From positions 1 through 64,000 of the forward strand of contig NZ_WBXO01000011.1 of NCBI RefSeq assembly GCF_008933955.1: a stretch of 64,000 bases of DNA, in the 5' to 3' direction. Below, piece after piece: positions 52,554 to 62,858 of the stretch (position 1 is its first letter; each line of letters starts with the position of its first letter). A program made the position numbers and the translations under genes. Source of the DNA: Heliorestis acidaminivorans (GTDB lineage: Bacteria > Bacillota > Desulfitobacteriia > Heliobacteriales > Heliobacteriaceae). The notes under the pieces were generated by a model. It saw only the letters and a list, made by a program, of their open reading frames with translations. It did no database searches and was not told where the DNA came from.

Positions 52554-54485
52554 GTGAATATGGTAAAGGTAACTCTAAAGGATGGTTCGGTCCGGGAGTT
52601 TCCACAGGGAACGACAATCGGCGAGATGGCCTTTGCCATTAGCCGCAAATTAGGCCAACAAGCACTAGCAGGTAAGATTAACGGTAAAGTTGTTAGTTTA
52701 TTGACAACTGTTACTGAGGATAGCTATATTGAAATTCTAACTTTTGATTCTGCCGAAGGAAGAGAAGTTTATCGACACTCCTCTTCCCACCTTTTAGCTC
52801 AGGCTGTACAAAGACTTTTCCCTGGCACAAAGCTAGGTATTGGTCCAGCCATTGAAGATGGCTTCTATTACGATTTTGATTCTTTACACAAATTTACACC
52901 TGAAGATATAGAAGCGATTGAAAAAGAGATGGCTTCTATCGTTAAGGCTGATTATCCTATTGAAGGACAAGTTCTTCCACGTGAGGAAGCGATCCGCTTT
53001 TTCGAGGAGAAAGGTGAGCATTACAAGGTTGAGTTGATTCAAGATCTTCCACCGGATACTCCTATCAGCATTTACAGTCAAGGAGATTTTTGCGATCTCT
53101 GTGCAGGCCCACACTTGCCTTCTACAGGACGCTTAAAAGCTTATAAATTAATGAGTCTAGCAGGTGCTTATTGGCGAGGTAGTGAGAAGAACAAGATGCT
53201 TCAACGCATCTATGGTACTTCTTTTCCCAAAAAGTCGGAGTTGGACGAGCATCTCCATCGACTAGAAGAAGCCAAGCGTCGCGATCACCGCAAAATCGGT
53301 CAAGAGCTAGAGCTATTTACTATGATGGAGGAAGGCCCTGGTTTTCCTTTGTTCTTCCCCAAAGGTATGATTTTGCGTAATGAACTGGAGAAATTCTGGC
53401 GTCAAGAACATGAGCAAGCTGGTTATCAGGAGATTCGCACACCAATTATCTTAAACCGAGCTCTCTGGGAGCGCTCCGGTCATTGGCAACACTATCATGA
53501 GAATATGTACTTCACTCAAATTGACGAACAAGATTTTGCGGTTAAGCCCATGAATTGTCCTGGTGGCATGCTCGTCTATCGCTCAGCAATTCACTCCTAC
53601 CGCGATTTGCCTTTGCGCTTAGCGGAACTAGGACTTGTGCACCGCCATGAACTATCTGGAGCTCTCCATGGCTTAATGCGAGTCCGTTGCTTTACCCAAG
53701 ATGATGCTCATATCTTCATGCTTCCTTCACAGATCAAGGCAGAGATTATCGCTGTTATCAATCTAGTTGATCGCTTCTATAAAACTTTTGGCTTTGACTA
53801 TCATGTGGAGTTATCAACAAGACCAGAAAAATCCATGGGCAGTGATGAGAGCTGGGAAATGGCTACAACAGCCTTGGAAGAAGCCCTAAAAGAACGTGAG
53901 ATGGCTTATAAAGTCAACCCTGGCGATGGTGCTTTCTATGGACCGAAGATTGACTTTCATCTCCGTGATTGCTTAGGCAGAACTTGGCAATGTGGTACAA
54001 TTCAGCTTGACTTCCAATTGCCTGAGAAGTTCGATCTTAACTATATCGGTGAAGACGGTCAAAAGCACAGACCAGTCATGATTCATCGCGTTGTCTTCGG
54101 TTCTATTGAACGTTTTATCGGAATTCTTACTGAGCATTATGCTGGCGCTTTCCCTATCTGGTTAGCACCTGAACAAGTACGCATCTTGCCTATTACAGAC
54201 CGACACCGTGATTATGCAGAGCAAGTTAAATCTGCTCTCGTGCGAGCTGGCGTTCGTGTTGAAGTAGATGGTCGCAGTGAGAAGATTGGCTATAAGATTC
54301 GGGAAGGACAAGTTAAGAAAGTTCCTTACCTGCTTGTTGTAGGTGATAAAGAAGCGGAAAATGGCGCTGTCGCAGTCCGTAAGCGTGGCGAAGGCGACCT
54401 TGGCGCTGTTGCTTTAGAGGAATTTGTGGAGAGAATTAAGCGAGAAATAATAGAAAAAGAAAATACTGATTTGCTGAAATGTTAG
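52554..54485 (+). CDS. thrS: Threonyl-tRNA synthetase
   Basis: 643 residues, full length. TGS domain (1-63), editing domain with HSSSHLLAQAV and CAGPHLPSTG (about 73-210), class II core with KPMNCPGGML (zinc Cys) and GAFYGPKIDFH, motif 3 HRVVFGSIERF, and the anticodon-binding domain from about 540. GTG 52554 follows AGGAGGACTCACT. The 160-base leader has no T-box sequence that I can find. Confidence 0.97.
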   Translation: MNMVKVTLKDGSVREFPQGTTIGEMAFAISRKLGQQALAGKINGKVVSLLTTVTEDSYIEILTFDSAEGREVYRHSSSHLLAQAVQRLFPGTKLGIGPAIEDGFYYDFDSLHKFTPEDIEAIEKEMASIVKADYPIEGQVLPREEAIRFFEEKGEHYKVELIQDLPPDTPISIYSQGDFCDLCAGPHLPSTGRLKAYKLMSLAGAYWRGSEKNKMLQRIYGTSFPKKSELDEHLHRLEEAKRRDHRKIGQELELFTMMEEGPGFPLFFPKGMILRNELEKFWRQEHEQAGYQEIRTPIILNRALWERSGHWQHYHENMYFTQIDEQDFAVKPMNCPGGMLVYRSAIHSYRDLPLRLAELGLVHRHELSGALHGLMRVRCFTQDDAHIFMLPSQIKAEIIAVINLVDRFYKTFGFDYHVELSTRPEKSMGSDESWEMATTALEEALKEREMAYKVNPGDGAFYGPKIDFHLRDCLGRTWQCGTIQLDFQLPEKFDLNYIGEDGQKHRPVMIHRVVFGSIERFIGILTEHYAGAFPIWLAPEQVRILPITDRHRDYAEQVKSALVRAGVRVEVDGRSEKIGYKIREGQVKKVPYLLVVGDKEAENGAVAVRKRGEGDLGAVALEEFVERIKREIIEKENTDLLKC

Positions 54486-54492
54486 GAAATAA

Positions 54493-54524
54493 AAAGGGAT
54501 CTTCTAAGGAAGGTCCCTTTTTTG
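54493..54524 (+). terminator. thrS terminator
   Basis: AAAGGGATCTTCTAAGGAAG GTCCC and T6. Confidence 0.8.
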
Positions 54525-54594
54525 CCTTTTGGCATATAATGCATTGTCTATAACCTAGCTCGAAAGGACACTGTGGAACGGAGGGTCGATACAA

Positions 54595-55173
54595 GTGGAC
54601 CTAACTTTAAAAGATACATCAACGACTGTTGTCGTGCGTCCCAATGAAGTCGCCACGGCATCGATAGAACTTCCCTGCATAAAACCAAAAAAAGAAAAAG
54701 CAAAGTTTAAATGTATTATTGAGTTGCGCAAGCTATTAGATACGGAAGTAGAAGCACAACTTGTAGAAGAGAAGGAAAAGTCATGTCTAGACATACCTGG
54801 AGCGACAGTAAACATTTTAGTATCTTATGTTGATTACAAAGCGACAGAAGAAGTGATCACCAAAGAATTGTTGAAAATATTTGGCGTCCCCCAAGAGGCT
54901 AAGATCATAGCCTGTAAGCCCTTAAATCTGAGAACGAAAGTTGAAATAATAAATGAAGATACTTATCAGGTACAAGGCCCCAACGTTTCTGTCATTCTTT
55001 GCTTTGACCTCTTAATATTACTTTCAGAGGATCGCAAGGAGCGTACACAAATTGTTTCACGGCAATTATGCGACCTCTATTGCAAAGCTCTCTTTTGCGT
55101 ACCAGAGGTCCAAGAGGGCTGTCTTGTAGCAAAAGGGATGGTAGTTCCACTAGAGCCTTATTGTGATTTTTGA
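54595..55173 (+). CDS. Hypothetical protein
   Basis: 192 residues, soluble, beta-rich with Cys residues (SIELPCIKPKKEK, SCLDIPGATVNILVSYVDYK, KIIACKPLNLRTKVEI). Some likeness to SPOCS/DUF3794 repeats of spore-coat proteins, but too weak to name. GTG 54595 after GGAGGGTCG. Own terminator downstream. Confidence 0.6.
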   Translation: MDLTLKDTSTTVVVRPNEVATASIELPCIKPKKEKAKFKCIIELRKLLDTEVEAQLVEEKEKSCLDIPGATVNILVSYVDYKATEEVITKELLKIFGVPQEAKIIACKPLNLRTKVEIINEDTYQVQGPNVSVILCFDLLILLSEDRKERTQIVSRQLCDLYCKALFCVPEVQEGCLVAKGMVVPLEPYCDF

Positions 55174-55208
55174 GAATAATAATTCATGAAAAGACATAAA
55201 GATACAAT

Positions 55209-55250
55209 AAAAGAGCCTTTTTCTAATCTTAGAAAAAGGCTCTTTTATCT
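55209..55250. terminator. Bidirectional terminator
   Basis: AAAAGAGCCTTTTTCT and AGAAAAAGGCTCTTTT arms, perfect. Confidence 0.92.
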
Positions 55251-55269
55251 TTCTTTGCCTATGCTACTG

Positions 55270-56256
55270 TTACTTGGGCTGAAGAGGATTATAGTTGCGA
55301 AATGCTTCGATCGTTCGCTGTAAGCCTAATTGTAAAGGCACAGTCGGTTTCCACTGCAAAACCTTCTTGGCCCTATCAATAACGGGCTTTCTTTGCTTAG
55401 GATCATCGGCAGGTAAAGGTTTAAAAACGAGTTTACTCTTTGAGCCTGTTAGAGATAAGATTTCACGAGCAAGCTCTAGAATCGTATACTCTTCTGGATT
55501 ACCTAAATTGATAGGCTTACAGTAAGAAGAATACATGGTACTACATAGGCCCTCAATAAGATCATCGATATATTGAAAGCTTCTGCTTTGCTTCCCATCA
55601 CCATAAACAGTAAGGGGGTCTTTCTGTAGTGCCTGTGTAATAAAGTTACTTACTACGCGACCATCGTTGTAGCGCATACGAGGTCCATAAGTATTGAAAA
55701 TACGGACAATGCGACAGTCCAAGCCAAAACGACGACGATATTCCATCGTCAAGGCTTCAGCAAAACGCTTACTTTCATCGTAGCAAGCTCTTTCGCCAAT
55801 GGGATTGACGTGACCCCAATAAGTTTCTTCTTGAGGATGCACAAGAGGATCACCATAGACTTCCGATGTACTTGCTAAGAGAAAAGTTGCTTTTTCTTGA
55901 AGAGCTAAGTTAAGCAAATGGCGAGTGCCCTCGCTGTTTACAGCCATTGTTTCTAAACTTAAATCTCGATAATCTGGCGGACTTGCCGGCGATGCTAAGT
56001 GCCAGATAAAGTCAAAAGACTCTCTAGGTAGATCTGCAGGGCAGGTTATATCGCCTTCGATAAAACGGAAGGCAGGCCCTCTTTTTTTTGCTTCCGTCAA
56101 ATTTTCCTTTCTACCTGTTGAGAGATTATCAATAGCTGTCACGATATGACCTTGAGCAAGCAACTTATCAACAAGATGACTGCCCACAAAGCCTGCCCCA
56201 CCACTAACTAAAGACCTTGGTGCTTTCTGCTTATCGCCCCATTCCAGAATACACAA
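55270..56256 (-). CDS. UDP-glucuronate decarboxylase (UDP-xylose synthase)-like
   Basis: 328 residues, extended SDR fold. NAD site GGAGFVGSHLV; catalytic STSEVYGDP (Thr/Ser-Glu) and YDESKRFAEAL (Tyr-x-x-x-Lys); YWGHVNPIGERACYDE is a hallmark of UXS enzymes, which convert UDP-glucuronate to UDP-xylose. TTG 56256 with GGAGG upstream. It overlaps ugd by 26 bases, coupling the two steps. Confidence 0.88.
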   Translation of the reverse strand: MCILEWGDKQKAPRSLVSGGAGFVGSHLVDKLLAQGHIVTAIDNLSTGRKENLTEAKKRGPAFRFIEGDITCPADLPRESFDFIWHLASPASPPDYRDLSLETMAVNSEGTRHLLNLALQEKATFLLASTSEVYGDPLVHPQEETYWGHVNPIGERACYDESKRFAEALTMEYRRRFGLDCRIVRIFNTYGPRMRYNDGRVVSNFITQALQKDPLTVYGDGKQSRSFQYIDDLIEGLCSTMYSSYCKPINLGNPEEYTILELAREILSLTGSKSKLVFKPLPADDPKQRKPVIDRAKKVLQWKPTVPLQLGLQRTIEAFRNYNPLQPK

Positions 56257-57604
56257 AACCTATCTCCTCCAATCGTTGACGATCTAAGAAGTTTCTTCCA
56301 TCGACGATGATAGGTTTTTTCATGAGCTCATAAACTTTTTGCCAATCAAGGGAAAGAAATTGTTCCCATTCTGTGACAAGTATTAAGCCATGACAACCTT
56401 CAGCCAGATCATAGGCATTTTGTTCATAGACAAGAGGCCACTGTGGACGAAGCCGTTGCAATTCTTCCATAGCAAGGGGGTCAAAGACTTTGACAGTGCT
56501 ATCTAAAAGTAGCAATCTTTCAATCAAGTCTAATGCCGGTGCATCTCGTAAATCATCAGTCTTGGCCTTAAAAGTAAGACCGAGCAGGCCAATTTTCTTA
56601 CCCCGCAAAGTTTTTAGCTCCTCTTGTAACTTGTAAATAGCTCTATAACGTTGTTCATAATTTTTTTTCAGCGAAGCTAAGAGTAGATCAGGAGAATAGC
56701 CTCTCTGTTGTGCTTCAGATATTAGTCCTCTTAGGTCTTTGCCAAAACAGCTTCCGCCCCAGCCAATTCCAGCTTTTAAGAAGGCAGAACCAATGCGCTG
56801 ATCAAGACCCATGCCAAGTGCCACGTCCTTTACATCGGCACCTACGAGGTCGCAAATATTGGCAATTTCATTAATATAAGTAATCTTTGTGGCAAGAAAA
56901 GCATTAGAAGCGTACTTAATAAGCTCAGAGCTAATGGGATCAAATTGAACAAAAGGCACTTTGCTCATCTTAGATGGTCTGGCTGGAAAAGAAGAAGGTA
57001 AATTAAATTTTTGTTCAATTAGCGGTTCGTACAAAGTCTTCAAAAGAGCAAGACCTTGAGAGCAATGACATCCTACGACAATGCGATCGGGATAAAAGAC
57101 ATCTTCAATGGCGTTACCTTCACGAAGAAACTCTGGATTGCTAGCCACAGCAAAATTAACTTTTTCTGTTCCTGTCTCACTAAGACTTTGCTGAATTAGC
57201 CCTTCTACCAGCTGATGAGTTCCCACAGGAACAGTACTTTTATTAACAATAAGGTAATAACGATGAGGTTGTAGTGTTTTTCCAATTTGACGTGCTACTT
57301 GACGAACATAAGTCATATCGACAGCACCAGTGTTAGGAGCCGTCGGGGTACCGACAGCAATAAAAATGACCTCACTTTTTGCAAGTGCTTCTTCCAAAGA
57401 AGAAGTGAAAAGAAGCCTTTGCTTAGGCAGGAGATCTTGAACCAGCTCTTCTAGATAGGGCTCATAAAAAGTAATTTTACCTTTTTTTAAGGCTTCAATT
57501 TTTGCTTTATCTACGTCGTGACAAATAACCTTGTGTCCCAGAAAAGCAAAAGATGCTCCCGTTACTAAACCTACATAACCTGTGCCAATTACGGCAACGT
57601 CCAC
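56231..57604 (-). CDS. ugd: UDP-glucose 6-dehydrogenase
   Basis: 457 residues. NAD-binding GTGYVGLVTGASFAFLG; catalytic Cys in GIGWGGSCFGKDL (about 263); C-terminal UDP-binding domain (KIGLLGLTFKAKTDDLRDA). Oxidises UDP-glucose to UDP-glucuronate, feeding the downstream decarboxylase. First gene of a two-gene operon. ATG 57604 follows GGAGTG. Confidence 0.93.
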   Translation of the reverse strand: MDVAVIGTGYVGLVTGASFAFLGHKVICHDVDKAKIEALKKGKITFYEPYLEELVQDLLPKQRLLFTSSLEEALAKSEVIFIAVGTPTAPNTGAVDMTYVRQVARQIGKTLQPHRYYLIVNKSTVPVGTHQLVEGLIQQSLSETGTEKVNFAVASNPEFLREGNAIEDVFYPDRIVVGCHCSQGLALLKTLYEPLIEQKFNLPSSFPARPSKMSKVPFVQFDPISSELIKYASNAFLATKITYINEIANICDLVGADVKDVALGMGLDQRIGSAFLKAGIGWGGSCFGKDLRGLISEAQQRGYSPDLLLASLKKNYEQRYRAIYKLQEELKTLRGKKIGLLGLTFKAKTDDLRDAPALDLIERLLLLDSTVKVFDPLAMEELQRLRPQWPLVYEQNAYDLAEGCHGLILVTEWEQFLSLDWQKVYELMKKPIIVDGRNFLDRQRLEEIGFVYSGMGR

Positions 57605-57747
57605 GTGCCTTCACTCCTCTACGTTTGCAGGAAAAACCAAAAATAATTAAGCATAAAGAGCAAAAGTAAAGATGAAATATCAATTCAGGTTATTAAAAAA
57701 ATCTACTTTGGTGACGACTAATAAAACCATATCAGGAGGCAAAAAGA

Positions 57748-59721
57748 ATGCCTTACAAGATCTGGATGGCAACAGAGAGTAGTTGGTCCAATTCTATTGA
57801 TGATGTGACAGCTTATACTTGGCACTGTGCCAAAATGTACGAACAGCAAGGTCATCAAGTAACAGTCTTTTTTCCTTCTCTAAATAGTGAGACAGAAGCA
57901 ACTAATCAAGAAGCTTTTCTATATGACGGCTCCATACGTCTAATCCCTTATGAAGTGAAACAATACTACAATTTAGAAAAAGCAGAAAGCCTTAGCTATA
58001 ACTTTACTGATAGATTAGAAGAAATCATGAAGGCCGAGGGCATACCGCTGGTGCTTACAGGTCCTCTCCGCGGTGCTCTACTTTTTCATGCATTGCAAAA
58101 AAGAAAAGTTAACTGGCCTTATTTTCGTGATCTCACCATACTATGCTATTTACAAGAACCTTTTTTCCTACTTCAAAAAAGAAATCAAGCTCCCCTATAC
58201 CGTTTTGACAACTATCGCCTTGGTCTGCTGGAGAAGCAATGTCTCTTAGACGTTGATGGTCTGATCAGTCCCACAGCAAGCTTGCTAGAGATGCTTAAAG
58301 TAGAGTTAAACTGTCGAGATGAGCTTGAGCAAAAAGTGACTCTAATTGTGCCTCATCCTTTTGAGAAAAGACAAAAAAAACCGCCTTCCCTAGATAAAGA
58401 GGAAGCGGGAGGAGAGCAGAAAGAAAAGGCAGTTTATATAGGACCTCTGCAATATGGTTACGGAATTCTGGAATGGTTAAAGAAATTCAAAGAACTATGG
58501 GATGAAGGATTTTCCATAGCTTTACACATTGTTGGTGATAAGTCTCTTTTTGAACAAAAAGAAGAACCTATGGAAGAGCATCTTCGAAAAAAGTATCAAA
58601 GTTATATACAAAAAGGACTTCTCACTATTGAAAAGCCCTTTTACGACCAAGATATAGCTGAACTTTTGCAAAGCTATCACTACTTGCTCCTGCCACCAGA
58701 GCGAGATAGCCTACCTTATCTTCGCTTAGAAGCAATAGTATACAATATAAATTTCCTATCATTAGATCAAGACCTTCGTGAGCAGTTACAAGCTCAGCCA
58801 GGTAATAGTTCAAGCAATGATTATGAAAAGAATAAAAAGATGCTTTCCCTACAGAGCTACACAAATGTTTATCCCTTAGTAATGAAAAGCCTTCAAGAAA
58901 TAGAAGAAGTGCGCAAAAACATAACTATTAGAACCAGAAGAAAAACAAGCTTGCAAAAAGATAGTCGGGAGTTACTGCTTACAGCAATTATGCCTTGTGG
59001 TCATCGTATTAATCATCTTGAAGAGAGCCTAGTTTATCTCCAATCCCGCTTTAACCAAAAGCTAGAGATTATGATCGCTGTGACGAAAAGCAAAGCGGAA
59101 AGCGCTACTAGGCTTTTTGAGAATATCCAAGGCAAGTACGATCTAACTGTCATTACTACTGAACAAGAAGATTTGATCAGAGCCAAAAAGAAAGCTCTAG
59201 AAAATGCCCAAGGTGACTATGTAACTTTTCTAGAAGCGGGAGATTGGCCAGACCCGGAATACTATCAATGGGCTGTACAGCTCTTGCAAGAGCAAGAAGA
59301 GCTCTCCTATATAGGGAGCTGGTATACACTTTTTGATGACTTTGCCATACTGCAAGATGAGCAACCCTGTCCAGCCTATGAAGCAACTTTGCCTTTCTTG
59401 CTCTTTCAAAATAGCCTACTTAGCCATGCTCTCGTCTATCGAAAAAAAGATCTTTTACACTATGGCTCTTTAGACCCTTCCTTTTACGGTGGCAGTGAAG
59501 ATTATGAATGCTTAATTAATCTTGTCAAACAAGGTTGTAAAGGCCTAGTCATACCGAAAAAGCTTTATCGCTATCGCTTTCGGTTAGACGAAGCTAGAAA
59601 TGATCAGAAGGTCTACTGGTATCACTTTTATCATCTCTTATCGACGAAGCATCAAGAGCTCTATCACAAGTACAGTCGAGAGATTTTTTGCCTCCTTAAG
59701 GCTAATGGACGGCAGTTGTAA
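57748..59721 (+). CDS. GT4-GT2 fusion glycosyltransferase
   Basis: 657 residues. Residues 1-385 form a GT-B (family 4-like) enzyme (WMATESSWSNSIDDVTAYTW, EKAVYIGPLQYGYGILEW). Residues about 410-650 form a GT-A (family 2) enzyme: LLLTAIMPCGHR, YVTFLEAGDWPDPEYY. The expected GT4 E(x)7E is altered (RLEAIVYN), and the GT2 acidic motif is EAGD, not DxD, so one or both activities may be weak. AGGAGG before ATG. Paralogue at 60726. Confidence 0.8.
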   Translation: MPYKIWMATESSWSNSIDDVTAYTWHCAKMYEQQGHQVTVFFPSLNSETEATNQEAFLYDGSIRLIPYEVKQYYNLEKAESLSYNFTDRLEEIMKAEGIPLVLTGPLRGALLFHALQKRKVNWPYFRDLTILCYLQEPFFLLQKRNQAPLYRFDNYRLGLLEKQCLLDVDGLISPTASLLEMLKVELNCRDELEQKVTLIVPHPFEKRQKKPPSLDKEEAGGEQKEKAVYIGPLQYGYGILEWLKKFKELWDEGFSIALHIVGDKSLFEQKEEPMEEHLRKKYQSYIQKGLLTIEKPFYDQDIAELLQSYHYLLLPPERDSLPYLRLEAIVYNINFLSLDQDLREQLQAQPGNSSSNDYEKNKKMLSLQSYTNVYPLVMKSLQEIEEVRKNITIRTRRKTSLQKDSRELLLTAIMPCGHRINHLEESLVYLQSRFNQKLEIMIAVTKSKAESATRLFENIQGKYDLTVITTEQEDLIRAKKKALENAQGDYVTFLEAGDWPDPEYYQWAVQLLQEQEELSYIGSWYTLFDDFAILQDEQPCPAYEATLPFLLFQNSLLSHALVYRKKDLLHYGSLDPSFYGGSEDYECLINLVKQGCKGLVIPKKLYRYRFRLDEARNDQKVYWYHFYHLLSTKHQELYHKYSREIFCLLKANGRQL

Positions 59722-59739
59722 AGAAGGGGGGAAAGAGCT

Positions 59740-60723
59740 GTGGCGATCCTAGTCACCGGTGGCGCTGGCTATGTAGGCAGTCATTGTATCTTAGCTCTGC
59801 TAGAACGAAGAGAGGAAATCATCATTGTCGATGATCTTTCCACAGGTACGATGGAGCTAGTGCCGCCAGAGCTTCCTTTTTATCATGGCGATATAGGGGA
59901 CGAAAAGTTTTTACAGAAAATATTTCTCAATCATCAGATTGAAGCAGTCTTTCACTTTGCCGCCAAAGCCTTAGTCGGAGAGTCGATGCTCGATCCGGCT
60001 AACTACTTTATCAACAACACAGCTAAGACGTCCCAACTATTAAAAACCATGACAGAATACGCTATCCCATACTTGATTTTTTCCTCTTCTGCCGCTGTCT
60101 ATGGAGAACCGAGAATACTCCCCATTCCAGAAGAACATCCTACCTTACCCCAAAACCCTTATGGGCTTTCTAAGTTAATGACAGAACAAATGCTTCAGTG
60201 GTTTGAGCAAGTACATGGACTGCGGTGGGTAGCATTACGTTATTTTAATGCCGCTGGTGCTGACATTCAGGGGCGACGCGGTGAGATTCATGATCCAGAA
60301 AGTCACCTCATACCTAATGTGCTGAAAGTCGCTTCCGGTGAAAAAAAGAGCCTCTCTATCCTAGGGAATAACTACGCCACAGCTGACGGTACAGCCATTC
60401 GAGATTATATTCATGTTACCGATCTCGCCTCCGCCCATAGCTTAGCTTATGAAAGTTTACAAAGAGGCTTACCTTCAGGCGCTTATAACCTAGGCAACAA
60501 TCGTGGCTATTCCATCTTAGAAGTTGTAGAAAAAGTAGAGCAAATAACAGGTAAAAAGATTGCTTATCAATTTGAACCAGCAAGAGCAGGCGATCCCTCT
60601 GTGCTCATAGCATCTGCTGAGAAAGCCAAAAAAGAACTAGGCTGGCAACCTCGCTATAGCACCTTAGAGAGAATTCTTGAAGACGCTTGGAAGTGGCAGC
60701 AAAGCCAGAGAAAGGGAGAGTAG
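59740..60723 (+). CDS. galE: UDP-glucose 4-epimerase
   Basis: 327 residues. GGAGYVGSHCILAL, SSSAAVYGEP (Ser), NPYGLSKLMTEQ (Tyr and Lys), ALRYFNAAGAD and DGTAIRDYIHVTDLA are the GalE signature. Interconverts UDP-glucose and UDP-galactose. GTG 59740 after AAGGGGGG. It lies between two glycosyltransferases in a tight operon, so galactose is a likely component of the product. Confidence 0.95.
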   Translation: MAILVTGGAGYVGSHCILALLERREEIIIVDDLSTGTMELVPPELPFYHGDIGDEKFLQKIFLNHQIEAVFHFAAKALVGESMLDPANYFINNTAKTSQLLKTMTEYAIPYLIFSSSAAVYGEPRILPIPEEHPTLPQNPYGLSKLMTEQMLQWFEQVHGLRWVALRYFNAAGADIQGRRGEIHDPESHLIPNVLKVASGEKKSLSILGNNYATADGTAIRDYIHVTDLASAHSLAYESLQRGLPSGAYNLGNNRGYSILEVVEKVEQITGKKIAYQFEPARAGDPSVLIASAEKAKKELGWQPRYSTLERILEDAWKWQQSQRKGE

Positions 60724-60725
60724 GC

Positions 60726-62858
60726 ATGCACATCTGGATGATGACGACAGAATATAGACCTGAACATGGCGAAGGAATAGCCACCTACTTTGAACAGGCT
60801 AGTCGCATCTATTCGCAAAAAGGTCACAAAGTAACTATATTTGTCGCCGATTCTTCCCTAAAAGTTGCCCAAAGTATAAGCCAGGAAGGAAACTTGCGCA
60901 TTGTACGTTTTCAAACCAACCAAGAATACTACTACTATTACATGTTCTATGTACCCGCTCTGAGTTATCAATACGCTAAAGTGATCGGACAGTTTATAGA
61001 ACGAGAAGGCAAGCCCGATTGCATTGAATGTCAAGACTATGGCGGCATTGCTTACTTTTTGATTCAGCGAAAACTTACCTTAGAATCAATTTATGAAAAC
61101 ATAAATATCACAATTGTTATCCATCGTCCTCGACTCTTACAAGCAGTACTTGAAGAGTTTTCGCAATATGAGAATAATGAGTTTCGCATTCTAGAAATGG
61201 AACGCTTCTGTTTTCGCGCCGCCGACGGACTCATCTTCCCTAGTGCTTCCTTGTTACAACGTCTCTCGCAGGAAGTTGATCTGACTAAGCAAAACTGTTA
61301 TATCATTCCCCATCCCTATCAAGGGCCCTATGAAGATGGAGAAGAGAAAGAAAAGAAAGAAGAAAAGGCAGAAAAGAACCAATCTGAGCCAGTCGCAATG
61401 CTTTATGTAGGAAAACTACAGCTAGGTCAAGGAACTTTACAACTCCTTGAATATCTAAAAGCACGCTGGGATCGAGGTTGGCTCTTTCCCTTAATAATGC
61501 TCGGTAAAGATAGTACCAACTATCGTGAAAACCGTCTCATGAGCCAACTTATTCAAGAAAGATACAAGAAATATATCGATCAAGGTCTACTTCGTTACGA
61601 AGGCAATGTAAAACCACAACAAGTGCACGCCAAGCTGCAAGAAAGCCTAGTCCTACTAGCTCCCTTCCTGCAAGCAGGGTTCTCTTACGCAGTAATAGAA
61701 GCCCTCGCCTTAGGGCAAATGGTGCTAAAGTATCAAGAGGTGAATCAACAAGAAAATGAACATAATGAGCAAGATTATGCTTTTTTCTATCACGATCAAG
61801 ATCAGTTTCACAAACAACTAGATAAAATCTATGCTCTCACAGCAGAAGAGCGGAAGAACTATGCTCTAAGAGGGCAAAAACGAGTGCAACAGATCTACCA
61901 TCCTGACCGATTTTACCAAGCTAAGCAAAAAGTCTGGGAAGAAATACTGCAAAAAGCGCAACTATCAGATAAGGCTACAGCTACAACTGTAGGCGAAAAA
62001 GAAGTGAAAGCTCACTTTCCTTTTATCAGGGAAAGACCAAAAGCCAAAGTAGATCCAGCTCTCAAGACAGGCCATAAAGACTTATTGACTATCATTATTC
62101 CTTACTACAACATGGGTGCTTATGTAAAAGAAACTATGGAAGAGCTTCAAAAAGTAACTTATCAACATAAAGAAATCTTACTTATTAACGATGGCAGTGA
62201 TGACCTAGCAAGCTTGCAGATATTAGAGGAAATAGAAGAGACTTACGGACCGATCCGCCGAATCGATCAAAAAAATCAAGGTCTAGTCAGCGTACGCAAC
62301 CGAGGTGCTCAGGAAGCTTTAGGAGAATTTATCGCTTTTCTTGATCCTGATGATTGGGTAGCACCGCAATACTATGAACGGGCTATCAAAATTCTTCAAA
62401 AGTATGACAATGTATCAGCTGTCGGTTGCTGGTATCAGATATTTCAAGATATGCAAGGTCTCTGGACCAACTGGAATCCAGAGCCACCAGAAATACTAGT
62501 ATCTAATACTTTTAATGGCCAATCAGCAGTTTATCGCAAAAGTGACTTTTTAGCTTATGGTCGTAATGACTCAACACTACCTTATGCCTTAGAAGATTAT
62601 GAACCAACGATTCATCTGGTGAAGCAAGGCTGTGGAGCTGTTGTCATACCTGAAGCCTGGTTCTTTTACAGGATTCGAAAAGATTCTATGGCACGACAAT
62701 TTAATCGCAGTAATCTTTCCTATGCCTTTCAAATTATTGCTGAAAAGCATGAACCCTTCTTTCAGGAATACGCCCTAGAAATCTTTAACATGCTCATGGG
62801 AGATTTTCCGAATAAAGGGCCACTGCCAAGTCGAGAAAGTGCAGGTAAGGAAAGATGA
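60726..62858 (+). CDS. GT4-GT2 fusion glycosyltransferase (paralogue)
   Basis: 710 residues from ATG 60726, two bases after galE, with AAAGGGAGAG upstream. N-terminal GT4 part (WMMTTEYRPEHGEGIATYF, MLYVGKLQLGQGTLQLLEYL, GFSYAVIEALALGQM with a good acidic motif). C-terminal GT2 part from about 455 (LTIIIPYYNMGAYVKETM, DGSDD, AFLDPDDWVAPQYY), catalytically more standard than its paralogue. A charged Glu/Lys insertion occurs near 218-235. Confidence 0.85.
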   Translation: MHIWMMTTEYRPEHGEGIATYFEQASRIYSQKGHKVTIFVADSSLKVAQSISQEGNLRIVRFQTNQEYYYYYMFYVPALSYQYAKVIGQFIEREGKPDCIECQDYGGIAYFLIQRKLTLESIYENINITIVIHRPRLLQAVLEEFSQYENNEFRILEMERFCFRAADGLIFPSASLLQRLSQEVDLTKQNCYIIPHPYQGPYEDGEEKEKKEEKAEKNQSEPVAMLYVGKLQLGQGTLQLLEYLKARWDRGWLFPLIMLGKDSTNYRENRLMSQLIQERYKKYIDQGLLRYEGNVKPQQVHAKLQESLVLLAPFLQAGFSYAVIEALALGQMVLKYQEVNQQENEHNEQDYAFFYHDQDQFHKQLDKIYALTAEERKNYALRGQKRVQQIYHPDRFYQAKQKVWEEILQKAQLSDKATATTVGEKEVKAHFPFIRERPKAKVDPALKTGHKDLLTIIIPYYNMGAYVKETMEELQKVTYQHKEILLINDGSDDLASLQILEEIEETYGPIRRIDQKNQGLVSVRNRGAQEALGEFIAFLDPDDWVAPQYYERAIKILQKYDNVSAVGCWYQIFQDMQGLWTNWNPEPPEILVSNTFNGQSAVYRKSDFLAYGRNDSTLPYALEDYEPTIHLVKQGCGAVVIPEAWFFYRIRKDSMARQFNRSNLSYAFQIIAEKHEPFFQEYALEIFNMLMGDFPNKGPLPSRESAGKER